From Sthenelais limicola (Eukaryota > Annelida > Polychaeta > Phyllodocida > Sigalionidae), in NCBI GenBank assembly GCA_942159475.1, contig OW804094.1, forward strand, positions 49,472,966 through 49,536,965: a stretch of 64,000 nucleotides of DNA, given 5' to 3'. The position numbers and the translations under genes are program-made. Below the pieces are notes generated by a model that was not told the DNA's origin, made no database searches, and was given only the letters and a program-made list of their open reading frames with translations. Below are positions 43,790-54,750 of this stretch, piece after piece (positions within the stretch are counted from its first letter, which is position 1; each line of letters begins with the position of its first letter).

Positions 43790-44235
43790 TGTGATGTGTT
43801 TCTTTCACATAATCTCTTTATTGAAATGTTCGGATTTTAGAGGGTTTAGCGCTTTTAGCCATATAAATCTATGCACCAAAGTTCAGGATATTGTATTAAA
43901 TATATCTTTGCATTTTGATTGCCTTCACATGGAGTATATCTAGTTACTTTACTTCCACCCAGAAACATTGCAAACTTTGACAGTGTATTACATATAATAT
44001 TATTCGTGCGTTTCTAAGTTCATCATATGGAGTATATTTGATACTTTGCTAGTAGTTGCCTCCCCAGAAATATTGTAAACCTTTTTCAAAAATAAATATA
44101 TCAAATTTAAAATTTAAAATACAGAAATACTTATCCGATATCTTACTGTTTACTATCATTGGAATCGGATTAATCTCATCTTTTCAAATATGATATTATC
44201 TCAAAATCCAGTTTTGGAGACACGCTATAACAAAT
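43790..44235 (-). mobile_element. family A MITE with terminal deletion and internal duplication
   Basis: Minus-oriented. The terminus TGTGATGTGTTT jumps straight to the R block. A segment of about 110 bp with ATGGAGTATAT, CTTTACT or CTTTGCT, and CCAGAAA(C/T)ATTG(C/T)AAAC is present twice (about 43925-43978 and 44034-44089), separated by a repeated CAGTGTATTACAT piece. The L block is intact; the far terminus is decayed. Confidence 0.8.
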
Positions 44236-45390
44236 AAAATATACATAATACATTTATATTATTGCTGTAAGAGTTAGATGAAGTATCATCAAAGAAGAAG
44301 TGTATTGTTATTACTAATAACAAAACACGGTGAAGTGAAAAGTGGGAGGACAGCATTAACCTGCCATGTTGAATAACAAATATGAGCCATCATCAGGTAG
44401 AACGCAAATAGTTGGAAACTAAGTCTGATACCCTTTCAAATTACTCGCTTCGAGTTTGATTCGTTATGAATTATGTCTTTAGAAATCATATTCTAAAATG
44501 TTTGTTTTTCATTTTGGATTTTGTTACCCAGTAGGTATCTACAATTTTGAACAAAAACAAATCATCGCCTTTCCTCCATCGGTAAACTGGAAATAGGACT
44601 ACACAAGACAATATATTATAACAAAAATATTTCTTAATGCTCACGCCATTAAGCCGATTCTCATGCGATCCTCACGGAATTGAGTAGCAAAGGGTCCTGA
44701 TGCGCAAAATCGCATGGGAATTATAATTATGTGTCCATAGACAATTTCAGGGATGATTTGACATCTACGACTGGTTGTATTTGGGGGCACACATGAACTG
44801 TATTTAATGCAAGAGATTATTTAGTATTTTCATTTATCATTATTTCTCCTTTTGCCTCATTCCTATCATTAAGCGGATGCATAAAGCAGTAACATCTCTT
44901 TAATATAGCAGTAACATCTCAATTATTATCTATGTCAATTCTCTCTTTATGGTAAAATGATTGTTTTTTTACTTGATATAGATCTGCGCTTAGATTTAAG
45001 CGAAGTGTCCGTCTGCATTTTCTGTGAAGTATGAAAATATTTTGTATTATTTTTTAAAAAAAGATTATAATAACTAAGATGATGATACTTATTCTTTCTG
45101 CACCCATCAGTCATGTTAAAATGTGTATCGTATTGTTTAAATAATATTTCTCAGATATAACCTTATTGCTTGGCAATATCAGAAAACGCTAAAAAGCTAT
45201 CGCTAATCGGTTAGGCATATTTTTATCACATGTTAAATTGTCTGAGGGCAATACAAATATTTCTTTTCAAAAAAGGTGTTCAACATCAGTATCCCCAACG
45301 CAGGGCGTTAGGGGGAGAAACAAAGGGCAGTCAGGCCTGCAGGAAAGGTAGCTGACTGTCAACCCTCAAATGCACGTTGGGAAGGAGGGG
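44236..45390. other. no gene seen
   Basis: AT-rich, unassigned. AAGCCGATTCTCATGCGAT at about 44650 matches CTAAGCCGATTCTCATGCGA near 12842, so an additional old repeat is present but its limits are unclear. Confidence 0.4.
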
Positions 45391-45539
45391 AACTTATGGA
45401 TATTGATATTGATATTGACATTCGACCATTAATAATTATTCTATGTTGAACATGACATGTTTTCTATAGAGTTTACACTGTACCATTAGTCTCAAAATTC
45501 CATGTGAAAATTAAAGATGGCGGCTATGCAAATCCCCTT
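45391..45539 (-). mobile_element. family B fragment
   Basis: Minus-oriented end part with a locally repeated TATTGATATTGA, then GTTGAACATGACATG, TGTACCATTAGTCTC, AAAGATGGCGGCTATGCAAA and CCCCT. Confidence 0.75.
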
Positions 45540-46149
45540 TTTACTTATGGGGATTTATTCTAAGGAACCATCACTATCATATTATATACAATATATTTAA
45601 AGCACTTTTGTATTCTATCTATACCTTTGTAGTAGTTCTTATATTTACCACTTGATAGCTGACCATAAAGGTCCAGTCTACTCTCTTACTACTTTACCAA
45701 TAGAGGCGCTCTGCGCTTAGGTGCTATGTATTCCTATACATCATCTCTATTTCATCTATTACCCTTTATCATGTTATATGTAAACCCTTTGTATTACTCT
45801 CATAAAGAGCTCTGTTGTTTATTCCATCCAGTACTACTATAATCAGTGTATGATGTTATGTACACCTTGATTCATATGTTCACTCTATTAGTACTACCCG
45901 TTTGTGTCACGGACTAGAGTAAGCTACTCTATCCGGATAGACGGACACAAGGGCCGTTTCTACGGACTGATCTGAGAGGAATAAACAGAAGTACAGAGAC
46001 TTGGCTTTGTTAAGTTGTTTATATCGAGAGCGAATCACTACACCTTCATACAAATTCAATCGAAGTGAATAAGTAACGTATATGTGTACCCTTTACAATA
46101 AATAAATACAACATATACAAGCAGTTTATGTGTGTCATTGTGTGTCATT
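45540..46149. other. no gene seen; possible LTR-like stretch
   Basis: TACTACCCGTTTGTGTCACG and CGGACACAAGGGCC, then GAGGAATAAACAGAAG, resemble the kind of polyadenylation region seen in LTRs. I found no second copy or TG...CA boundaries, so I do not call an LTR. Confidence 0.3.
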
Positions 46150-46194
46150 ATTTGTTGCGACTTGTGACTCATTTTCCTATTATAACACATCACA
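46150..46194. mobile_element. family A terminal remnant
   Basis: GTTGCGACTTGTGACTCATT then TTCCTATTATAACACATCACA: a complete right terminus with a small insertion and no interior. Confidence 0.7.
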
Positions 46195-46385
46195 CATTGT
46201 TGACCATCTGCTTTTATGTGTGGATACAAAATTGTGCGCCGGAGGACTGGTGAAGTAGGAGCAGGTGCAAGTGTCAAGGCTCATGAGCTAAAATTGTTAC
46301 AGCGCTAAGTGCATGGATAGTTTAATACGAAACCCTCAATGATAGAGTGTCGGGGGTTTAAAATTGGGTTAGGCTTACAAGTAAA

Positions 46386-46791
46386 TGTGATGTGCCACAG
46401 AAAGATGAGTCACAAGTCGCAAAAATTGACTTTAAGATATCATCATATTTAAAAAGATGAGATCAAGATTATTCTAATAGTAGTAAACATTAGGACAGCT
46501 AACAAGTATTTCTAGATTTTAAGTTTGATATCTTAACTTAAAAAAAAGTTTGCGATATTTCTCGGCGGGCAATTACTAGTAAAATAGCTAAATATACTCC
46601 TGTGAATGACCTTAGAAATGCATGAATATATTGAGTACACTATCCTGGAATTTGGAACATATATTCATCATACTAGAAGCGCTAAGCACCCCAAGAATGA
46701 AAACAATCTGAGTAAGAGTTCTTGTGGATAAACCACTTAACAAAATATCAATTGTACGACTTGTGACTCTTTTTCCTTTCAACACATCACA
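46386..46791 (+). mobile_element. family A MITE, complete
   Basis: 406 bp from TGTGATGTGCCACAGAAAGA to CCTTTCAACACATCACA, with all blocks (AAGTTTGATATCTTAACTT; CAATTACTAGTAAAATAGCT; GAATGAAAACAATCTGAG). Confidence 0.9.
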
Positions 46792-47594
46792 TAATATACA
46801 TTTTTACTATTGGAACAACAACACCAAATGAATCAGAAGTTTAATTTCCAACTCAATTTGATTGATCACGGCACTATAAGATGAAGGGACTTCTTGAAGG
46901 CAGTACTGCACATAACTACGCACCCACTGCATCGGGTATTGTGTCAGTAATTCGATACACTGTGACATTCACCTTCCACAATACACATTCCACTAAACCG
47001 TAAATCTACCTTTGAATTCACTCAAGGCCACTGCCTTCATCATATCTTCAGATATTCAGATCTATCAGACAATTATATTGAATTCATTTCAACTACGTCC
47101 TTTGGTGAGCACAGAAAGTCAGTCATTGATTGAGAGAACAGACGGTAATAAGAACAGCAACAATTCTGAATACTAGTATTCATAAACCACAATAGATTTC
47201 TCTTTTAATCTGGTCATTTTTACTGGATTTCACACCTGTACCCTACAATTAGAGGCTAGTATTGAGTGAGTATTTCATAATCCCAATCCATTCTGCTAGC
47301 TTAATTAAATACACGCATCCATTTGTCGCTGAAGTATTCCAACATGATGCATCGCCTATTGAATGAACATTATTCAAACAAACTATTAGTTTAGCCACGA
47401 CCACATTGTACAAATAGTGCATACTAATGCAGTGAATAGATGTAGTTCTCATCGGCTGAAAGGTAAAAGAATGTTTTATAATATCACTTTTTGTTTAGAG
47501 CACCACCCTAGTATTTGTACAATTGATTGTGGCTGGTAAACTTCTGTTCTATGTTCACCTCATGGGGCGTAGGAATGATGATGTCGAGTAGAAA
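46792..47594. other. no gene seen
   Basis: Unassigned spacer. A 67-codon minus-strand frame is unrecognised. Confidence 0.4.
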
Positions 47595-47999
47595 TGTGAT
47601 GTGTTTCAGGAACTGGAGTCACAGGTCGCAAATTTATATTTTTTAACGTGATTTTTTCCCATCATCTCTTTGTTGGAATGTTTTCATTCTCGTGGTATCT
47701 AGTGCTTGAGGATGCATGAATCCATACATGTGCCAAATTTCAAGAATGTATCAAATGCATTCTTGTATTTTCAATGTCATCTTATACAGTATATTTAGTT
47801 ACTTTACTAGTCATTGTCCTCCTAAAAATATGGCAAACAGCAATTTTCAAAAGAAATTTCAAAAAAATTTAAACTTATAATATAGAAATAAGTATTATTA
47901 TGTCCTACTGTTTATTATCATTAGGATCGGCTTGATCTCATCTTTTTAAATATGATGATATCGCATAACCCATTTTTCATTTTCTCGGAACACAACACA
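47595..47999 (-). mobile_element. family A MITE, complete
   Basis: Minus-oriented, 405 bp. TGTGATGTGTTTCAGGAACT, reverse R block (GGAATGTTTTCATTCTCG), reverse M block (TTACTTTACTAGTCATTGTC), reverse L block (AAATATGATGATATCGCA), then CTCGGAACACAACACA. AA flanks both sides. Confidence 0.9.
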
Positions 48000-48157
48000 A
48001 ATGTAATACAATATTTGAGCCAGAGCCAAATGTATGGTTTAATGCCAACTCATGGCCTCGGCTTTCTCTCAGATACAAAGAACTGTTCCATAATTTGAAC
48101 TGCTTTAGGCCTACCACTAACAGTGTGTATGCAGTAAGTTTGGTTGGTGTGGTGATA

Positions 48158-48222
48158 TGTGACATATTCTAGGGAAATGAGTTACAAGTCACAATGATAA
48201 TATCTTTTAAAGTGATTTATAC
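48158..48222 (-). mobile_element. family A fragment, R-side terminus
   Basis: TGTGACATATTCTAGGGAAA, TGAGTTACAAGTCACAATG and ATCTTTTAAAGTGATTTA match the R-side end of a minus-oriented copy, then homology stops. Confidence 0.65.
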
Positions 48223-48498
48223 TACGACTGAATGGGTTATTCACTTTGAGCAGGAAGAATACGCCCATTTAATAGTTTGTTAGTTTTCGTATGCGTGTAA
48301 TACAGAAGAGTGATGTCATCAATTGTTTTGACGTCATCAATGACGGCGATATTGACCAATCACAGACAGGCATTCTTATAGTGGTGACTCAGATTCGGCA
48401 CATTCAGAACAAACATGGATGTTGAAAAATGCTTCTGCCAGCCTAATACAAGCGTTAGAATGACGATTTTCTATATCTCCAAGTCATAGTATAAAGAA
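48223..48498. other. possible body of a hairpin element
   Basis: Contains GACGTCATCAATGACGGC and CCAATCACAGAC, vocabulary shared with the family C element at 39431, and leads into the large hairpin at 48499. No matching inverted ATTTATTA ends were found, so membership in family C is unproven. Confidence 0.3.
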
Positions 48499-48662
48499 AG
48501 AACTGTACTTGAGGTTAGGAACTACTGGTGTGGTTCAATCGCTCTCATTTAAACTTTATTTTGCATTCAACACATGACCTGCGGCCACTTGTTGAATACA
48601 AAATAAAGTTTTAACTTGAGCGATTGAATCACACTTGTAGTTCTAACCTCGCGTACAGTTCT
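48499..48662. repeat. 164 bp stem-loop
   Basis: The arms are about 75 bases each. AGAACTGTAC, GAGGTTAGGAACTAC and TTCAATCGCTC on the left pair with GAGCGATTGAA, GTAGTTCTAACCTC and GTACAGTTCT on the right, with scattered mismatches. The loop is near GACCTGCGGCC. Confidence 0.85.
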
Positions 48663-49137
48663 ATCTAATTATTCACTAAATTAATCTTTGGGTTTCAAAT
48701 GTCGTCCTGACGAGTACATTAACAGTTAGATACTTAACTGGTAAGCTTGAGACTGAGCCACACAAACTTGAGGATAGGTTTGCTGTTATTGCATATGTTA
48801 AGAATAATATCTTCGTTGAGTGTAATGGAAGTTGGGAAGACAGCATCATCATTATCATAAAGTATATTCTCATTGCTATTTCATATTTTGGTCAGCTTTG
48901 TTCACAACGTTAGAACATACAATTTATCATTTGTTTACATACTGTGTAACACATGTACATGAGAATGGTTCACTGTTTACTGTTAATTTAGAGTAGGTAG
49001 AAATATAGCTGTACCAATGGGAAGAAAACAAGAAAGGCACGGTCTGGAAGACCTCTCTTTAGACGAACACGACCTGTTTGTCGAAACATTCTCATGGCAA
49101 ATGAAGAATCCTCTCATCTTATCTTATCTTAAATTTA
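48663..49137. other. no recognisable feature
   Basis: Spacer; nothing seen. Confidence 0.35.
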
Positions 49138-49412
49138 GTTCAAATCTGACATAGATATTTGGCAACATTCTTATAAAAAATTGCAAGAATATTTTCACCA
49201 ATATCACAGCTTGTATAATCGATCTTTAAAAACCAATGCATGATGGGAAAGATAGGGACTTGCGTTATGGAATCATGAATAACACATGGACATTGATATC
49301 GGAGCACCAATACATAACCCATGCAGGCATGTTCTCTATAGATTGTACACTGAGATACAACTCCCATACTTCCATGCGAACCAAGATTCAAAATGGCAGA
49401 CATACAAGTCAC
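49138..49412 (-). mobile_element. family B MITE, near complete
   Basis: Minus-oriented. CAAATCTGACATAGATATTT, CACCAATATCACAGCTTGTA, GATGGGAAAGATAGGGACTT, GATTCAAAATGGCAGACATA and the degraded end CAAGTCACTA. It directly abuts a family A fragment. Confidence 0.8.
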
Positions 49413-49507
49413 TAGAATCGGCTTGATCTCCTCGTTTCAAATATAATGATATCTCAAAATCCATTTTATTTTGAGACTTGTGACTCATCTTCCTGAAGCA
49501 CATCACA
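49413..49507 (-). mobile_element. family A fragment
   Basis: GAATCGGCTTGATCTCCTCG, ATATCTCAAAATCCATTTTA and CCTGAAGCACATCACA: the L-side end of a minus-oriented copy. It starts exactly at the end of a family B copy, which may have inserted into or deleted the rest. Confidence 0.8.
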
Positions 49508-50002
49508 TATTTTCTGGATGCATGGGAAGCAAAGAGGAGAAAATGATCATGGAAACATTTAAGTGACAAGTTCATATAATTACGGTAATCATACCTCCAT
49601 TGAATACACCATCGTGACTCATTCCTATTCATACATTCAGCGGCTATGAAACAATGTAGGCGTTGGACCTATATGTCAACTCAACCATAGGTTCGTGTTA
49701 AAGTATTTACACGGTAAATGAGCTTCAACAACGGTCTCTAAAAGCCTAATGATAATCATTGATATGATAAATTGCTGAGTCGACTATATTATGAGATAGA
49801 GTTTTATGATTATCGTTTCTGTCCATTGTACTTAGACGGGACGGGATATAAGAGTTATTGCCAGGAATTGTCGCTTTGTTAAAAATTGATTCAATACTTG
49901 ATTCGTGCGAACTTTCTATTGTATTCACTAGGTATTGTTACGGTGTGCAATATTAAACCTAAAAAGACTATGAAGCGTCGCTACCATATAAGTCTATTGA
50001 TA
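49508..50002. other. no recognisable feature
   Basis: Spacer; nothing seen. Confidence 0.35.
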
Positions 50003-50202
50003 TGTGATGTGTTACGGGAAAATAGTCACAAGTCGCAAAATTGATATTTTTCAACGTGTTTATTTCTTCTAGGAATGTTCTCATCTTTAGGGTGTGTACC
50101 ATTGAAAGTCGTATGAATACAAGATCTCATCTTTTCAAATATGACGATATCTCAACATCCATTTTTTGCCACTTGTGACTCATTTTCCTGTAACATATCA
50201 CA
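50003..50202 (-). mobile_element. family A internal-deletion derivative
   Basis: Minus-oriented, 200 bp. TGTGATGTGTTACGGGAAAA, part of the R block, then a direct jump after GTATGAATAC to AGATCTCATCTTTTCAAATA and the far terminus CCTGTAACATATCACA. Both ends are kept and ATAT borders each side if the ends are set at GTGATG. Confidence 0.85.
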
Positions 50203-50766
50203 TATGAGTCCCTCTACCAATTGCGTACAAATGAAATGATTTAATTTGATTTGATTTGATAAACATTGTATTTAGATGTTTGTGTGGGGTGGGGGTTGCA
50301 ATTCTCCTTTACTTACCAGATTTAAAAGCTCCACTTTCTTGATCTTAAGATAACTTTAAAGCAGATGAACAATAACAAATTAAATTTCAGTTAATCTATA
50401 TAACTATTGTGAGTCCATATCGCTTCACCTATAGCATAGGTCTTTAAGGTTTTGGAGTCTACAAGTGTGTGTGCCGCCGTCTTTAGCTTATTCCAGGAGT
50501 ATTTTACTTCATTTCTACCAAAACTCGAGTAATACTCAAATTTTAACTTTAAAAATTTGAATATTTCATGTAAATAGTGGCAGATAATGTCAGAATTATA
50601 GCTGAATAATTACTTCTATTTACTTAAATGACCTTTGCTATCTGATGTATAAAACACTTACTGTACAACTGATCAATTGTGAATTGATCCATGTTGACAG
50701 AAATAAATCTTAAATTAGCTTTAATGCTGATATCGATCCAGATCGAATCTCTCACTCCTAATCAAG
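50203..50766. other. no recognisable feature
   Basis: Spacer with TTTGATTTGATTTGAT (about 50245-50260). Nothing else. Confidence 0.35.
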
Positions 50767-50965
50767 TCTACTCTATAGGATGACCTTAGAAATGCATAGA
50801 TATATTTAGTACACAGTTCTGAAATTTGATACCTGTATTCATGCTACTAGCATCTCCAAGAACTCTAGAAATGAAAACATTTCTAAGCAAGGGTTTTAGA
50901 GAATAAATCACTTTGGAAAATATCAGTTTTGCGACTGGTGACTCATTTTTCTTTAACACATCACA
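50767..50965 (+). mobile_element. family A MITE, 5' truncated
   Basis: Starts at TCTACTCTATAGGATGACCT, with R block and right terminus CTTTAACACATCACA. Confidence 0.85.
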
Positions 50966-51562
50966 TGAGTATAGAATACCTCTATCTACACCTATACGCT
51001 AGACAGTCGTACAGTTAGAGTAAAAACTAGGTGAGGCCTTTACATACTACCTGTGCATTATTGAGTTGTGCATCAGTGAATACAATGAATTAATCAACAC
51101 GTACGTACCTGTGCTGGAATACATAACTAACTATACATATTGGTAGCTCAGAGATCCAGGGTGGTGTAGCACAGAGAGAAGTCAATGCTTTTACACCTTG
51201 TTGTAATGCCTTTTCACGAGGGCGGACGTATTGCATAATAGAACATCATTTCATCTTAGTTTATCTCCTGTTGTTGATAAAGGGTCGTATTGAAATGAGT
51301 TTCTAAAATGTGTAAAGTTAACGAACATATAGAGCTATACCAGGTTGTGTCATTGATAAGCTTTGCCCTTTACTATATTATTCCACATTGACAGAAGGGT
51401 TTACAATATTGAAAGGACAGACTATTTTTATTTCAATTATATGTCGAGTATGAGAAAATACCACTAGGATATATGTAGAGTGATGTCAGAGACTTGGTTC
51501 GGTTGGCTAATTGGCAATATGTGTAAGGTACAACTGTAGGATTGCTCATGGAAATATTACTG
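50966..51562. other. no recognisable feature
   Basis: Spacer upstream of the family H element. Nothing was seen. Confidence 0.35.
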
Positions 51563-51940
51563 GCCCATTCTCACGAAAGTGGTGCAACCCCCCATTTTTT
51601 CCACTTGTTGGTCAATAACTTGGTCGATTCTGATCTGAGAGACAAATGAATTGACCAGATGCATCCGTCTTTACATGAGCATCAATAAAATATATACTTT
51701 TGTGTATCTATAATGTATACTTTATTAGTTATGTACAATCTAATCAGGAGAAATACACAAATAATCACTACCTAACTTATAGTTATTATAGAAAAAAATC
51801 CAATTGAATTGATATACATGAATAACATTTTTGGCATAGAATAGGGCATGAAAACCAAACAAAATGATATATTAAGTTTAAATATATTGGCAGAATTTAT
51901 GCTCCCAACTTAATCTATAAGAAATTGGCGAAATTGGGGT

Positions 51941-51955
51941 GAAAAAACGTCGCCA
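51941..51955 (-). repeat. H motif copy 1
   Basis: GAAAAAACGTCGCC, the complement of GGCGACGTTTTTTC. Confidence 0.8.
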
Positions 51956-52100
51956 GACAAAATGGCTGTGCTTTTTATAATTATTAAATAAATTTTCTCT
52001 AAATAGTTTGATTTCATAACCATAGGGATGGAGACATACATATACCACCATTGGAAGATACCTATTCCTTACAATCAGGAGAAAACCCTGATAATCAGTG

Positions 52101-52134
52101 GAAAAAACGTCGCCAGGTGGCGACGTTTTTTCAC
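52101..52134. repeat. H motif copies 2 and 3 as a palindrome
   Basis: GAAAAAACGTCGCC and GGCGACGTTTTTTC face each other across AGGT, making a compact inverted pair of 34 bases. Confidence 0.9.
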
Positions 52135-52264
52135 ATATTTTTCCAAATATTAGCCAAATTAAATTATTTTCCTCCTAATGTTTAAATATGGTTAGCTTTA
52201 AGAATTACTTGACAAAATAACCTCAAAATATCTTTCCTGATTTAAATACTGGGCTGTATTCATT

Positions 52265-52280
52265 GGGCGACGTTTTTTCC
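52265..52280 (+). repeat. H motif copy 4
   Basis: GGGCGACGTTTTTTCC. A family A MITE starts 10 bases downstream. Confidence 0.8.
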
Positions 52281-52289
52281 ATTAATTGA

Positions 52290-52705
52290 TGTGATGTGTT
52301 TCAGAAAAATGAGTTACAAGTCATATAAAATGGATTTTGCGATATCATAATTATTGAAAAGATATGATCAAGTGGATTCCAATGATGAAAACATTAAGGA
52401 CATCTAAGAAATGATTCCATATTTTATGTTTGATGTATTCATGTATTCATGTTTGAAAAAAAGTTTGCAATAGTTCTGATTGGGTAATTACCAGTTAAGT
52501 AGCTAAATATACTCCATAGGATGATGTTAGAAATTGAAAGATATATTTAATACACTGTCCTAAAATTTGGTACAGGTATTGCTATGATCAATAGCACGAA
52601 GCACCCCAAACTTAAGAATATTCCAAGAAAGAAATCTGATGATTTAATCACCTTGAATAATATCACTTTTGTCATTTGTGACTCATTTTTCTGTGACACA
52701 TCATA
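52290..52705 (+). mobile_element. family A MITE, complete, nested in family H element
   Basis: 416 bp from TGTGATGTGTTTCAGAAAAA to TTCTGTGACACATCATA, with all blocks. It interrupts the family H element, so family A was still active after that insertion. Confidence 0.9.
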
Positions 52706-52923
52706 TATGACTCTACTGCATGAAAACGTCACCATCCTTGAGTGGATATTGTCATGAATGACAAATTTTCAAAAAATAATGCTAAAACGGTCTAAAATGG
52801 GGTCAGTCATGTTAAAAAATCATCAAAAAGCCGGTTACCAAGTTAAAATAAAATCTTTAAAAAAAAAAAAAAAAAAAAAAATAACCATCAAGCTTTATAT
52901 ATTTGACTTAATATGACATAGAT

Positions 52924-52959
52924 TGGGCGACGTTTTTTCACTCAGAAAAAACGTCGCCC
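52924..52959. repeat. H motif copies 5 and 6 as a palindrome
   Basis: GGGCGACGTTTTTTCACTCA is followed by GAAAAAACGTCGCCC, pairing around a short spacer. Confidence 0.9.
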
Positions 52960-53300
52960 ATATTTGAACCCTTAAATGTGGATAGTTTACCAAAAATGTT
53001 GTTAACTAATCATTCCAGGGGCAAAAGATGATATTTGATTATATTATAATAGAATAATGAGAATATTTTGAGAATAATGAATAAAGATACAGTCAATGAA
53101 AGAATGTTTCATCTGATCAATATGGGAATCCAGTTTCTGACTCTTTTTGTTGTCCCTGATTTGAAAAGTTTTTATACAGGAAAGAAAAACCTTTCTTGGC
53201 TATAACATTAAGAAAACATTTAGTTAGAGAATGGTGATAGAAATAATTGATAATATATAAATTAATTAGAGAAATGATCTTTTCTAACTGATATAGGGGT

Positions 53301-53318
53301 GTGCGACGTTTTTTCACC
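53301..53318 (+). repeat. H motif copy 7
   Basis: GTGCGACGTTTTTTCACC, one base different from the motif. Confidence 0.75.
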
Positions 53319-53502
53319 AAATTTTCTACATCAATCTTTAATAATCTCCTGTACAAAAACTATTGGTCTAATTTAATGGCAAACTCAGATATACTTCCGT
53401 CTATATATTACCTTTAAACTTACTAACTCTCAGATCGATCAAACAAAATATAATTTTTACCCTTTTAGGACAGGCTGCACTATTTTCGTGAGAATGGGTC
53501 AC

Positions 53503-54474
53503 GATATATTCGAAATATGTCTAATAATTAATGATGCACACAACAGCTGTTATACCTAAATGGGATCTTGTACATTAGTTAGTTCTCAATGGCCGAAAGA
53601 AAATGAATAAATATATAAGTATACACAACCCAGATGTTTAGAGCAGCAAGTTGGTGGTGGCTATTTCAATGTTAAGCAGAAGTGATTCTATCTGGCCACC
53701 AGACAAGCTTATATACTGCCTAACTCCTGGTAACCTGGTGATAGCATAGAAACATAGAACTAGATGTACAATTTGATAAGACGAACATAGACATGGTAAC
53801 CAGACATGTTCAGAACCTTGAAATATGTCTGTAAAGTAGAGTTCTATGTAGCCCGACCATGCTAATACATCCGTCCCTAGTAGAGGGAGCCTAGAAATTA
53901 ACCCTATAATCCTTTAGCACAGCCCATAAACAGTAAACAAGTTAATCCTCAGAAGGTATTTTATATAGATATGAACATAGAAATAAACCATAACCGATGT
54001 AGAAATATGACCAGCAATGTCCCCAATTAAATATGAATTATACTGAAAGTCAAGTCAAGGGGAGTCCTGCTGACCACGACATACAACCCACACCATTTAT
54101 GCCCTATAAATTGCATTGTCATTTAGAATTGTAGACTAGCTTTACCCACTTCCAGTTAATTACGATAATCAAGAGAGAGGTTTCACTGTAATCCTATTTT
54201 CACCTGGTTAGAAAACTGACAATTGATATCCTTTTATTTAATACGTCAGTATTAAAAGGCAGAAGAGAGTGTTAGTGCAAGAGGTAGCAGGCATACACAT
54301 AAATAATACATTATGTACCAGTATCTTCACTTGTACCCATAGGTGATCACGCTACCTAACCACACTCTCCTTACCCCAGTTGATGTGTTAGATAGGAACT
54401 GCAAGGCTTACTATGGGTAAAGATGGACCTAGAGGTATGGCAGGGAAAACACATCAAGTTCAAACTCAAGTAAT
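53503..54474. other. no gene seen
   Basis: About 1 kb unassigned; no open frame above 60 codons with any motif. Confidence 0.4.
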
Positions 54475-54603
54475 TGGAGGGGTCATATTCCATGAATTTG
54501 AGGTCATATTCAACAAATTTGAGGTCATATTCCATGAATTGTAGGTCATATGTCATCAATTGGAGGTCATGTTCCATCAATTGGAGGGTTATATTCCACA
54601 AAT
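54475..54603 (-). repeat. 21 bp tandem repeat, about six units
   Basis: Units of the type TTGAGGTCATATTCCATGAAT, written here by its parts TTGAGGTCAT and ATTCCATGAAT, repeat about six times with substitutions. The minus strand is open through them (54371-54601) and reads as heptads LQFMEYD, LKFVEYD and LKFMEYD. Because the unit is a multiple of three, one stop-free unit keeps the frame open, so coding is not implied. Confidence 0.75.
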
Positions 54604-54609
54604 GGCAGA

Positions 54610-54750
54610 TTACACAAGCTAAGATATAGTGAAAAGATCCTGGAACTTTTCGATAAAAATGTTGCTAAATCTTTTGTGTGTCAGATTTGAACTAAAGCCA
54701 ACCAGCATGCACTGTAATAGACATGTGCAGTAAGACATGCAAATCCCCTA
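54610..54750 (+). mobile_element. family B fragment
   Basis: Plus-oriented 3' part: ACACAAGCTAAGATATAGTG, TTTTCGATAAAAATGTTGC, GCACTGTAATAGACATGTGC and the terminus ACATGCAAATCCCCTA. It directly follows the 21 bp tandem repeat. Confidence 0.8.

Larger units (their letters stand above)
51563..53502. mobile_element. family H TIR element with repeated GGCGACGTTTTTTC motif
   Basis: CCCATTCTCACGAAAGTGGT then GCAACC at the left mirrors GGCTGCACTATTTTCG then TGAGAATGGG at the right. A second matching pair lies just inside (TTGGTCGATTCTGATCTGAG against CTCTCAGATCGATCAA). Within 1.94 kb the motif GGCGACGTTTTTTC, with small variants, occurs seven times in both orientations. A family A copy (52290-52705) is nested inside, leaving about 1.52 kb of the element's own sequence. 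There is a 22-base A run near 52859-52880. No long frame remains, so it is non-autonomous or degraded. Confidence 0.75.

Noticed and set aside
45850..46070. LTR-like stretch with AATAAA signal
   Set aside because: No second copy in the window, no TG...CA ends and no target duplication were found.
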